Positions 34,023 through 39,666 of a DNA stretch of 51,656 nt are shown here, one piece after another. Origin of the DNA: a virus. The notes beneath the pieces were generated by a model, which had not been told where the DNA came from, searched no databases, and saw only the letters and a list, made by a program, of their open reading frames with translations. Position 1 is the stretch's first letter. Each line of letters begins with the position of its first letter. Both the position numbers and the translations under genes were made by a program. The stretch covers positions 1 to 51,656 of the IMG/VR virus record IMGVR_UViG_3300032224_000919. One strand, given 5' to 3'.

Positions 34023-34179
34023 TTGGGTATCCTCCTGTTGCTTTGATTTCAAGAATCCATATCTCTAAGAGATTGGCTTCCTCGTTTAGGTCAAGCATGC
34101 GCAAGTGATGAGCAAGCTGCATGCCGGTTTGATAAACCGATTCAACGGTTTGTTCTCGGGGGGTCTCTGGTATCGTCAC
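34012..34179 (-). CDS. Hypothetical small protein (55 aa), GTG start
   Basis: The frame starts on GTG at 34179, after TAGGGAGAGACC, and ends at TAA 34012, overlapping the next start. The product has two helices (EQTVESVYQTGMQLAHHLRM, NEEANLLEIWILEIKATGG). Bases 34131-34156 inside it look like a degenerate copy of the regional palindrome (GAACAAACC on the minus strand, with a poor second arm). The start context and overlap support a real gene. Confidence 0.6.
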   Translation of the reverse strand: MTIPETPREQTVESVYQTGMQLAHHLRMLDLNEEANLLEIWILEIKATGGYPNET

Positions 34180-34188
34180 GGTCTCTCC

Positions 34189-34443
34189 CTAGTTGGGTTT
34201 ATCGGTGTCAAGCTCGACCATGTGCAACGCCTGCATGTCGTACACGTTAGAAACGGTATTCATCAAATCATCCTTGTCTATATCAAACTCAATGGTCATG
34301 CTGCAGAGCATATTGACAAGTACGTTCCAGACCATAGCTTTAGTCAACTCCGAAGCATTGAATAGTGCCCCAATGGCTTTCTGCACCGCACGTATACGCG
34401 CTTCTTCAATGTCATCAGCTCGTCTAACATTTTCAATACTCAT
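34189..34443 (-). CDS. Hypothetical protein (84 aa)
   Basis: ATGA overlap with the upstream gene. A helical product (EEARIRAVQKAIGALF, SELTKAMVWNVLVNMLCSMT) with an acidic C-terminal part (EFDIDKDDLMNTV). No family is recognised. It is one of the small genes between the AAA and VWA genes. Confidence 0.6.
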   Translation of the reverse strand: MSIENVRRADDIEEARIRAVQKAIGALFNASELTKAMVWNVLVNMLCSMTIEFDIDKDDLMNTVSNVYDMQALHMVELDTDKPN

Positions 34444-34682
34444 TTTGTTCTCCTGATAAATTTACCTTCCAAATCAAACTCGTAGGCAGGAAACTGCTTT
34501 TCCAACTGCTTGGCCATGCGAGTCATGATTGAAGTGGCTTGCAACACCAGACCGCGAGCCTCAAGTTTTTGGCCCTCTGTTGAATTTTTGCGGTAGCACA
34601 AAGTGTGGACATGATCCTGCATACGTTTGTACGTTGCAACCATGCCGCGCCACGCCAATTTTGATTCTTCCAATGTCGTCAT
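34440..34682 (-). CDS. Hypothetical helical protein (80 aa)
   Basis: ATG at 34682 follows AGGAGAAAAAGC. A longer frame to 34709 crosses palindrome copy 4 and is unlikely. The product is two helices (LAWRGMVATYKRMQDHVHTL, LVLQATSIMTRMAKQLEKQF) and a short strand (YEFDLEGKFIRR). No family is recognised. Its start overlaps the stop of the 52-residue gene. Confidence 0.65.
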   Translation of the reverse strand: MTTLEESKLAWRGMVATYKRMQDHVHTLCYRKNSTEGQKLEARGLVLQATSIMTRMAKQLEKQFPAYEFDLEGKFIRRTK

Positions 34683-34837
34683 GCTTTTTCTCCTGTTGTT
34701 GGTGAACATTCCAACACCGTGTTGGTTTGTTCCTCGTCTACTACCACACTAATGATGCGCACGCCATCGAAGATCTCGACGATCTCGTAGATTGCGCCCG
34801 CTCTGTCTAACGCATCGTAAAGTTCTGATGGTGTCAT
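34679..34837 (-). CDS. Small protein whose C-terminus is encoded by a palindrome copy (52 aa)
   Basis: ATG at 34837 has AAGGTGG upstream. The frame runs to TGA at 34679, overlapping the next ATG as ATGA. The N-terminal 35 residues (TPSELYDALDRAGAIYEIVE, GVRIISVVVDEE) look like an ordinary folded domain. The last 17 residues, EQTNTVLECSPTTGEKA, include those encoded by palindrome copy 4 (34704-34732). This is consistent with a palindrome inserted near the end of an older gene. Confidence 0.6.
   Translation of the reverse strand: MTPSELYDALDRAGAIYEIVEIFDGVRIISVVVDEEQTNTVLECSPTTGEKA
34704..34732. repeat. Palindrome copy 4 (29 bp), inside a small gene
   Basis: GAACATTCCAAC (34704-34715), ACCGT, GTTGGTTTGTTC (34721-34732). 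It lies 22 bases upstream of the start codon at 34682 and inside the 52-residue reading frame. Its central five bases equal those of copy 1. Confidence 0.88.
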
Positions 34838-34838
34838 G

Positions 34839-35057
34839 TCATACCACCTTGTTCAGTTTGTCTAACACATACTCACGCATCAATGCGTAAGCCTCGTCCT
34901 TGCGACCCTCGCGGTCGTGTTGCCATATCTTGGTCAGTGTTTCGCGGTCGTCAAAGGTAACCCCGTCTGTACCTCGTCGTTCCAACTCATCCACCAAGTC
35001 CTCGGTGTCAAAGTCGTCTAAGTCAATTTCTATCTCTGTTGTTATGTACGGCATCAC
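34839..35057 (-). CDS. Acidic hypothetical protein (72 aa)
   Basis: It starts at GTG 35057 or ATG 35054, overlapping the upstream stop. The sequence TTEIEIDLDDFDTEDLVDEL followed by ERRG and a helical end is strongly acidic and resembles small phage proteins I have met without function. The acidic ladder could mimic DNA, but there is no direct evidence. Confidence 0.6.
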   Translation of the reverse strand: MMPYITTEIEIDLDDFDTEDLVDELERRGTDGVTFDDRETLTKIWQHDREGRKDEAYALMREYVLDKLNKVV

Positions 35058-35281
35058 TCATACTCCCGTTCTATATGTTCAATTGTTGCAAGCAGATACC
35101 CCTGCCAAAAGGCATCGGAAAAGAAGTTAATCAGAAAGAGAGCCGCCTCTCCGTCCTCTGACCCTTCCTTGATCTTGCCCTTGTGTGCCGCAAGAAATGC
35201 TTGCTTGCCCTCGGCCATTACCCGCTCGCGCTCGCTGTTAATAACGGCCCAAGCTTCGTCTGTGATTTCGATGTCGCTCAT
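35054..35281 (-). CDS. Hypothetical protein (75 aa)
   Basis: It begins 2 bases after the stop of the AAA+ gene and overlaps the next start. The product is helical (EAWAVINSERERVMAEGKQA) with a hydrophobic patch (AALFLINFFSDAFWQGYLLA). No family is recognised. It is co-transcribed with the ATPase. Confidence 0.6.
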   Translation of the reverse strand: MSDIEITDEAWAVINSERERVMAEGKQAFLAAHKGKIKEGSEDGEAALFLINFFSDAFWQGYLLATIEHIEREYE

Positions 35282-35283
35282 GA

Positions 35284-36363
35284 TTAACCTTTCAATCCGG
35301 CAAACATGTACTGGTTCTCACGCGCCCATGTAACGAACGAGGGGTGAGACATGACCCATGCTTTCTTAACAGGAATCTCAAGGATCTGGTTGATAAACAC
35401 AGCCTGAGTTTCTTTGGGCATACGCTTGAGATAGCGCATCCATGTGGCAAATGTCTCACGGGTAGAGACAGCCATAGCCTTGAACGCCAAGATACATTGA
35501 GCCGCTGGGCTTGTCGGTATAGGAGTCGTATCAGGACTGGAGAGGATAGTTTCAGTCATGGGTAACTGATCGGACAACGAGATGTATGCTTGCAAATCCC
35601 GCGATGCTGATCTACCGATCGTGCCGTCGAGTGCCGCGATCAACGCATTCTCTGATATGTTGTGACGGACATTGATCCAATGCGATGCCTTGTGCGCAGT
35701 ACGGGGACAGAAGAACGCTTCCTGCGATGAGTCAGTCGGCTGATAGATGTACGTATTCTCTTTCTGCCCGCCATCCAAGTACGAAGCCATGCAATGCGGG
35801 TATTCCTTAACCCACGCTTGCATCTCGGGCGCAACATTGTTGTTCGCAGCCCAGACCAACCACTCGGTCGCTGTTGGTTTCATGTAGTTAATCCATGTCT
35901 CACGGCTACGGGTATGAGCCTTGACATGGTCACCCACATTGTCCGAACCTAAGTTGCCCGTCGTAAAGACAAGGGTCTCAGGGTGCAACTCATACTCGCC
36001 TTGTCTGCGCTCATGCAGTAGCGGGTGTAGGGTGTTGCGCACATAGTCATCAGTCTTTGTCCACTCGTCGATCATGATGACGAGGGGTTCGCCTGTGTGC
36101 AAACCATAACGCTCTGCGGGATAAAAGTCCAAGGTGCGAGTCGTATGGTTAGGGATTGGCATACCGGACTGGCCGACATCGGTGTTGGGGCCATCGATGT
36201 AGATGCCTTTGAACCCTGTGCGTTTGATGATCTCTTTGTGCATGGCAGTCTTACCAACACCGGGTTCGCCAGTAAGGTGCACTGCGTTCTCGCCAGCATT
36301 GAGGATGAGGTCGACGGTCTCTGCAAAGTTGAGACGACGGACAAATGAAATTTCTCGAGACAT
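35284..36363 (-). CDS. MoxR/CobS-like AAA+ ATPase (359 aa)
   Basis: This is a complete AAA+ module of the MoxR/CobS type. Walker A is LTGEPGVGKTAMHKEI (G32-T39). Walker B is VIMIDEWTK (D99, E100), and sensor-1 follows in TLVFTTGNLGSDN. HPLLHERRQGEYELHPETL precedes sensor 1, as in MoxR proteins that load VWA partners. C-terminal helices follow (QCILAFKAMAVSTRETFATW). Such ATPases use ATP hydrolysis to remodel or activate a target together with a VWA protein (RavA-ViaA, CobS-CobT, NorQ-NorD). A VWA partner is encoded at 32292-33587. RBS is AAGGAAATCAAA. Palindrome copy 5 ends 31 bases upstream of the start. Confidence 0.9.
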   Translation of the reverse strand: MSREISFVRRLNFAETVDLILNAGENAVHLTGEPGVGKTAMHKEIIKRTGFKGIYIDGPNTDVGQSGMPIPNHTTRTLDFYPAERYGLHTGEPLVIMIDEWTKTDDYVRNTLHPLLHERRQGEYELHPETLVFTTGNLGSDNVGDHVKAHTRSRETWINYMKPTATEWLVWAANNNVAPEMQAWVKEYPHCMASYLDGGQKENTYIYQPTDSSQEAFFCPRTAHKASHWINVRHNISENALIAALDGTIGRSASRDLQAYISLSDQLPMTETILSSPDTTPIPTSPAAQCILAFKAMAVSTRETFATWMRYLKRMPKETQAVFINQILEIPVKKAWVMSHPSFVTWARENQYMFAGLKG

Positions 36364-36393
36364 TTTGATTTCCTTGATAAGAAAGATTTATAA

Positions 36394-36423
36394 GAACAAA
36401 CCAACATCGGTGTTGGTTAGTTC
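36394..36423. repeat. Palindrome copy 5 (30 bp), upstream of the AAA+ gene
   Basis: GAACAAACCAAC (36394-36405), ATCGGT, GTTGGTTAGTTC (36412-36423). On the minus strand the second arm is GAACTAACC, whose TAA is the stop codon of the zinc-finger gene upstream. It lies 31 bases before the ATPase start. Confidence 0.88.
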
Positions 36424-36722
36424 GACGAACGAGGGTTTTTCTGATTCGTATCCATCAGAACCTGCGGGGCAGCTTCGGGAGTTACGAGCATGTACGGCCC
36501 CTTGCCGTACGTTTGCACCACGCACCAAGATGCGCGATCAGCGACTGCGGCTTCTTGCCCGCAGTGTAGACAAAGTCTGTAGCCAATGGCCCAGCGCTCT
36601 GCATGGACGTCATCCCCGCATAGGGTGCATGACTTCCAGTCGAAACGATCAGGGTTGCAACCCTGTTGTCGATCAACGACAGGGTTATGATCGTCATCCA
36701 ATTCTTTAGAATATGTAGTCAC
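36417..36722 (-). CDS. Zinc-ribbon protein, DksA/TraR-like finger (101 aa)
   Basis: GTG at 36722 overlaps the upstream stop. The zinc site CTLCGDDVHAERWAIGYRLC, then LHCG, has the C-x2-C...C-x2-C spacing with ER...G between the pairs, as in DksA/TraR zinc fingers. The following VVQTYGKGPYMLVTPEAA segment is common in short phage zinc-finger proteins. It may modulate host RNA polymerase, which is unproven. The first 25 codons contain three CAGGGTT/AACCCTG units forming small inverted repeats (36649-36690). Confidence 0.7.
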   Translation of the reverse strand: MTTYSKELDDDHNPVVDRQQGCNPDRFDWKSCTLCGDDVHAERWAIGYRLCLHCGQEAAVADRASWCVVQTYGKGPYMLVTPEAAPQVLMDTNQKNPRSSN

Positions 36723-36916
36723 AGTATGTTGTAGCCTTTGAGGTAGCGCATCTGCTCGAGGTCGTGTTCAAACTCGACGATGGTCAAACCGTAGTGTTCG
36801 TTGTCACAGTCAAAGAATTCATGAGCACCGTCAATATCCATGTCTGGGTCAACGGTGTTGGTTGAAAGATAGTGTGAGTACCGTAAGGCATCCCACTTTG
36901 TGTCTGTTGTACGCAT
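36719..36916 (-). CDS. Hypothetical protein (65 aa), first gene of the cassette transcript
   Basis: ATG at 36916 follows TTATTGGAGATGCTTC. The acidic, aromatic sequence (DALRYSHYLSTNTVDPDMDI, FFDCDNEHYGLTIVEFEHDL) matches no family I know. It is the first gene after the leftward promoter at 37037-37065 and lies 32 bases after palindrome copy 6. Confidence 0.6.
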   Translation of the reverse strand: MRTTDTKWDALRYSHYLSTNTVDPDMDIDGAHEFFDCDNEHYGLTIVEFEHDLEQMRYLKGYNIL

Positions 36917-36948
36917 GAAGCATCTCCAATAAAGGACTTTGATTTACT

Positions 36949-36978
36949 GAACAAACCAACGGGGATGTTGGTATGTTC
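36949..36978. repeat. Palindrome copy 6 (30 bp), 5' leader of the cassette transcript
   Basis: GAACAAACCAAC (36949-36960), GGGGAT, GTTGGTATGTTC (36967-36978). It lies in the leader of the leftward transcript that starts near 37030, 32 bases upstream of the first start codon. Confidence 0.9.
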
Positions 36979-37018
36979 AGCGCGGGCTTTTAGATGCGGT
37001 GTCGTCGTCATCACTCAC

Positions 37019-37040
37019 CAATGTATCTAAAGATACATTG
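37019..37040. promoter_or_regulatory. Perfect 22-bp palindromic operator
   Basis: CAATGTATCT (37019-37028), AA, AGATACATTG (37031-37040) are exact reverse complements. It overlaps the -10 box (37037-37042) and the expected start point of the leftward promoter, the typical place for a repressor operator. Confidence 0.82.
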
Positions 37041-37065
37041 TACCACAAATTAATTCATTTGTCAA
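37037..37065 (-). promoter_or_regulatory. Sigma70 promoter of the accessory cassette
   Basis: Minus strand: TTGACA (37065-37060), 17 bases, TACAAT (37042-37037). It points at the genes from 36916 downward, including the AAA+ and VWA genes, and is overlapped by the 22-bp palindrome. Confidence 0.87.
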
Positions 37066-37099
37066 TACCTAGTTCGTGTTTTTAGACCCATAGTTCCCA

Positions 37100-37765
37100 C
37101 TATTCAGAATTTCGTTCCTGCTTTGCTTTGCGTTGCTCAGATATGTGAGCAATCATCTTGTCGATACCGAACTCAATATCCTCCCACGATTCGAGCGGGG
37201 TTTCATCCTTGGGTTCTGGCTTTGGTTCCTCACGTAGCTTGATTGTCAGGACGGGCGGGCTGTCTTCGCTCGCCATGCGAATCTCTTTCCTCTTTGGAAT
37301 GGCAAAGCCCTTGGTCTTGAGAATCCCATCGGTGTCGTACCCTGCCAGCGATGCACTGTCCATGAGCATCTTTATATGTAGGGGGTTCTTTGGGCGCATC
37401 TCAATCAACTCTTCGTCGGGCGGTGCGATCAGGTGGCGAGAGGATTCTTGCTCAGGGAGTAGTGCGTTGGGTTGACCGGACGCGAATCGTTTAACCCGAT
37501 ACATCTTGGCTTCTGTGTAATGATATGGGTTGACGCACCACTTAACGCCACAGGTGTTGAGCAAGCGCGGGCCAGCGGGCGGGAATCGACACATGGTAAA
37601 CAAGATGCGCACGATCACATTGGTGTTGAACTTGCCCGCTAAGGGGGAATTGGGCGATAAGATGGGAACAGCGCATGAAGACTTCGGCCAGATGTAGCAG
37701 AGGTTCTTGATCTCGCAGTTGTCCAAGAGGTCGTCTGCGTTGTGGTACTTTGCGGTTCGGGTCAT
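37100..37765 (-). CDS. HNH-like zinc-binding protein (221 aa)
   Basis: ATG at 37765 follows AAAGGAAAAATC. The N-terminal half has LLNTCGVKWCVNPYHYTEAK, which has the C-x4-C-VNP-x-H layout of the zinc knuckle in phage HNH-type homing nucleases. The catalytic His of a full HNH is not obvious, so it may be a degenerate nuclease or a DNA-binding relative. The C-terminal half is charged and Pro-rich (PPVLTIKLREEPKPEPKDET), ending in a helix. It has its own promoter and lies beside the noncoding region. Confidence 0.6.
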   Translation of the reverse strand: MTRTAKYHNADDLLDNCEIKNLCYIWPKSSCAVPILSPNSPLAGKFNTNVIVRILFTMCRFPPAGPRLLNTCGVKWCVNPYHYTEAKMYRVKRFASGQPNALLPEQESSRHLIAPPDEELIEMRPKNPLHIKMLMDSASLAGYDTDGILKTKGFAIPKRKEIRMASEDSPPVLTIKLREEPKPEPKDETPLESWEDIEFGIDKMIAHISEQRKAKQERNSE

Positions 37766-37814
37766 GATTTTTCCTTTCGTTGACTTCCATACCATATATT
37801 ATATATGCGTCGCG

Positions 37815-37842
37815 ACTATACCATATGATTTTAGAAAGTCAA
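37815..37842 (-). promoter_or_regulatory. Sigma70-like promoter for the HNH-like gene
   Basis: Minus strand: TTGACT (37842-37837), 16 bases, TATAGT (37820-37815). It is located 50 bases upstream of the ATG at 37765. Confidence 0.72.
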
Positions 37843-37875
37843 CAGGTACGCGGGTTTTTCTGGATAAGATATAAG

Positions 37876-38026
37876 ATATAGTGTGTTGTTCCTGAAATGG
37901 GGATAGAGCAAAGCAGAAAAAGGGCGAGCGTGGTCAATCACACCATTCTCAACTTTTTCTATGTTTGGGGAGGGAATTCCTAGACCCGCTTTATACTATG
38001 TCATTTTCTGGAACAACACATTATAT
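37876..38026. other. Long nested inverted repeat in noncoding DNA (possible origin or structured RNA)
   Basis: Arms 37876-37897 and 38005-38026 pair over 22 bases with two or so mismatches; the core is GTGTTGTTCC and GGAACAACAC. Inside lie AGAAAAAG (37915-37922) and CTTTTTCT (37953-37960), then TGGT and ACCA. The DNA next to it (38020-38050) is almost pure A/T. There is no convincing reading frame. Confidence 0.65.
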
Positions 38027-38325
38027 TATATATTATATTATTATTATTATAGAGAGAGAAGCTAGGAAATTCGGGCGTTTGCTCTCTTTCGCGGGGTTGC
38101 CATAAGATATAGTTAGGACAGATATATGATATAATGTATTCTTATGACGGGGTAGCGGGCTAGGGCGATCGTAGCTTTTTAGAACTATCTGGTGCGTTTC
38201 GTGGTGTCTGGCGATGCTTCGTTCGCTGTATGGATATAGTTGTGTGTGCAATGCAACATGAGCAACGCCCGCCTTACACTAGGCGAGCGGGTCAAGCGGG
38301 CGGCGTTAGACATAAAAGTAATAAT
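38027..38325. other. Noncoding stretch, AT-rich then GC-rich
   Basis: This stretch is A/T only up to about 38050. It then has ATAAGATATAG-like units (also near 37870) and, at 38266-38302, a GC hairpin (CGCCCGC and GCGGGCG arms). Frames of 60-97 codons here lack ribosome sites and have unusual composition, so I call no gene. Confidence 0.5.
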
Positions 38326-38354
38326 GAACAAACCAACAATGCGTTGGTATGTTC
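38326..38354. repeat. Palindrome copy 7 (29 bp), in noncoding DNA
   Basis: GAACAAACCAAC (38326-38337), AATGC, GTTGGTATGTTC (38343-38354). It is the only copy with no convincing minus-strand gene just downstream. The nearest gene in that direction starts at 37765. Confidence 0.9.
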
Positions 38355-38384
38355 GCAATGCCCGCAATGCAATGCGCGACGGGG

Positions 38385-38535
38385 CTACCGCGTTCCTACC
38401 GGTGACTGGTATCTAGCGATACGGGCGAGACGGGCGCGAACACCCCGCCAGCGTGGGGAACTCCGCCCGCTCGGGACTACCGCGTTACTACAACATCGTG
38501 GCCTACCGCGTTACTACAACTAGGTGACTGGCATC
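38385..38535. repeat. Direct repeats in GC-rich noncoding DNA
   Basis: CTACCGCGTT occurs at 38385, 38477 and 38503. The last two continue as CTACCGCGTTACTACAAC (18 of 18). GGTGACTGGTATC (38401-38413) and GGTGACTGGCATC (38523-38535) follow the first and third copies. They look like iteron-type or duplicated noncoding units. Confidence 0.75.
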
Positions 38536-38573
38536 AGCCGCGCCCGCCCGACCGCGACGGGCCGAACGGGCAC

Positions 38574-38598
38574 AAAAAAAATGGGGGCCGAAGCCCCC
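38574..38598 (-). terminator. Rho-independent terminator with UUCG loop
   Basis: GGGGGC (38583-38588), CGAA, GCCCCC (38593-38598). On the minus strand the loop reads TTCG, and the stem is followed by A plus eight T (to 38574). It ends the transcript of the 55-residue gene. Confidence 0.92.
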
Positions 38599-38604
38599 AA
38601 AGAT

Positions 38605-38772
38605 TTACTCAACTCGAATCACGGTTTTAATTTCCCATGACTCATCCCGCCATGTAGTCCATTCGGAATTATCGGATTCAGCCGCTTTTTCAAAGGCTTT
38701 TTCTTCCGACTCCGCTTCAATTTCCAAAAGCTCGAGCACCACGCGCTCAGCTACAACTTGATACTTTTTCAT
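38605..38772 (-). CDS. Acidic small protein (55 aa)
   Basis: ATG at 38772 follows TTGGAGTGTTTT. The sequence is KKYQVVAERVVLELLEIEAE, then EKAFEKAAESDNSEW and WEIKTVIRVE, a beta-alpha-beta pattern rich in Glu. It resembles the small phage and bacterial 'DpnD/PcfM-like' strand-helix proteins, but I cannot confirm that. It is bracketed by terminators on both sides. Confidence 0.65.
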   Translation of the reverse strand: MKKYQVVAERVVLELLEIEAESEEKAFEKAAESDNSEWTTWRDESWEIKTVIRVE

Positions 38773-38786
38773 AAAACACTCCAAAA

Positions 38787-38820
38787 GAAAAAATAGAAAA
38801 ACGGGCGCTGTCACCGCCCG
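38787..38820 (-). terminator. Rho-independent terminator after the 256-aa gene
   Basis: CGGGCG (38802-38807) and CGCCCG (38815-38820) with a 7-base loop. On the minus strand it is followed by a long T-rich run down to 38787. It begins about 9 bases past the stop at 38829. It may be leaky, because the 55-residue gene follows without a clear promoter. Confidence 0.8.
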
Positions 38821-38828
38821 CTCATGGA

Positions 38829-39599
38829 TTAGCCCAAGACCTGCAAAGCAGAGATCAAGCGCTCAAGGGATTCAGCCGAACCGGCCTTCGCCCACTCCGA
38901 AGCCTTCTTACGAAGGGATTCATGAATGACTTTGATGTCAGCTTGCAACTTATCCAGCTCAGGCTTTTCTCTGCGCTCGATTTCCTTGGCAATGGCAGTA
39001 GCTTCGCGCATCGCCTTGACATCGCCCTTGGCAATCAGCTCGGCTTTTTGCTCAAGCAATTCACCGTCAGACTTGCCCGCAAACTTTGCAGCTTCCTCGG
39101 CACGCTTTTTGGCCATGCGCTCAGCGTCGGCGGTTTTGGCCTTCGGGCTTTGCCAGCCGAGAGCACGCAACCGATTGATCTGTCTTTCCCACTGGCGCTC
39201 AGCCGCGTCAGTAGTGGGCGCACCGCAGTCAAAGTATTTGGCAATCGCCCATGACCGGACTTGCAAATACTCAGGGTATGCGATCGGCACAAACACCATG
39301 ACGGGCTTGTTGTCCTTCAGCACCGGTTCACCGGCCATGTCCAACTTGGCAGTGCGAGACTTGACCGACTTGCCGTCGACCGTCTCCCACGCTGTCAGCC
39401 AGTCCAACAGCAAGGCATCGGCTTGTTGCACGATTTCCTCACCGCGTGCGAGCATTTTCTCGCCATTGGAAGTGGACTCGAAGATCTCTTCGAGTGAAGA
39501 CTGAGCTTCGACCAGTGAACGACCCGCGACCATTTCGACCGCAGAACCAATCGCGCTTTGAACGGGCGCGACAACCGTTTGATTGGCTTTGTTTGCCAT
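38829..39599 (-). CDS. Abundant-type early protein of unknown function (256 aa)
   Basis: ATG at 39599 follows TTATTGGAGAAATACATC. The frame open to 39647 crosses palindrome copy 8. The product starts NKANQTVVAPVQSAIGSAVE, has helices with Glu/Gln (LVEAQSSLEEIFESTSNGEK), a central beta part (KDNKPVMVFVPIAYPEYLQV) and a long Ala/Lys/Glu coiled-coil end (DAERMAKKRAEEAAKFAGKS, REKPELDKLQADIKVIHESL). No family is recognised. It is the first gene to the left of the divergent control region and has its own terminator, so it is probably an early, well-expressed protein. Confidence 0.75.
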   Translation of the reverse strand: MANKANQTVVAPVQSAIGSAVEMVAGRSLVEAQSSLEEIFESTSNGEKMLARGEEIVQQADALLLDWLTAWETVDGKSVKSRTAKLDMAGEPVLKDNKPVMVFVPIAYPEYLQVRSWAIAKYFDCGAPTTDAAERQWERQINRLRALGWQSPKAKTADAERMAKKRAEEAAKFAGKSDGELLEQKAELIAKGDVKAMREATAIAKEIERREKPELDKLQADIKVIHESLRKKASEWAKAGSAESLERLISALQVLG

Positions 39600-39636
39600 G
39601 ATGTATTTCTCCAATAAAGAATCGAGCAAAACGCTC

Positions 39637-39666
39637 GAACAAACCAACGAATTTATTGGTTTGTTC
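39637..39666. repeat. Palindrome copy 8 (30 bp), leader of the 256-aa gene
   Basis: GAACAAACCAAC (39637-39648), GAATTT, ATTGGTTTGTTC (39655-39666). It is the only copy whose two outer arms pair fully at the sixth position. It lies 37 bases before the start codon. A small hairpin, CGAGC..GCTCG, follows it at 39623-39637. Confidence 0.88.

Noticed and set aside
34131-34156. Ninth palindrome copy near 34.1 kb
   Set aside because: One GAACAAACC arm is exact, but the inner arms and second outer arm are poor. I keep it only as a possible decayed copy inside a small gene.
26641-35773. Frequent GCCCGCCA (TGGCGGGC on the coding strand) as a Chi-like motif
   Set aside because: I see at least seven copies between 26.6 and 35.8 kb, but they follow the coding strand and mostly encode Gly/Ala codon pairs, and late genes have them too. 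Codon usage is the simpler cause.
32292-36363. Cobalamin (cobaltochelatase) function for the CobS/CobT-like pair
   Set aside because: No CobN or other cobalamin genes are present, and the VWA protein carries a zincin domain. The resemblance is to the general MoxR-VWA design.
38185-38367. 60-codon minus-strand frame after palindrome copy 7
   Set aside because: It has no Shine-Dalgarno and an unusual composition, and overlaps a GC hairpin. It is more likely noncoding.
38230-38523. 97-codon plus-strand frame in the noncoding block
   Set aside because: It has no ribosome site, is low-complexity and Arg-rich, contains the direct repeats and runs against all nearby genes.
28556-39666. Palindromes as a CRISPR array or transposon ends
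   Set aside because: Spacing is 0.5-2.6 kb and irregular, no spacers or cas genes are present, and no transposase or flanking target duplications are seen.
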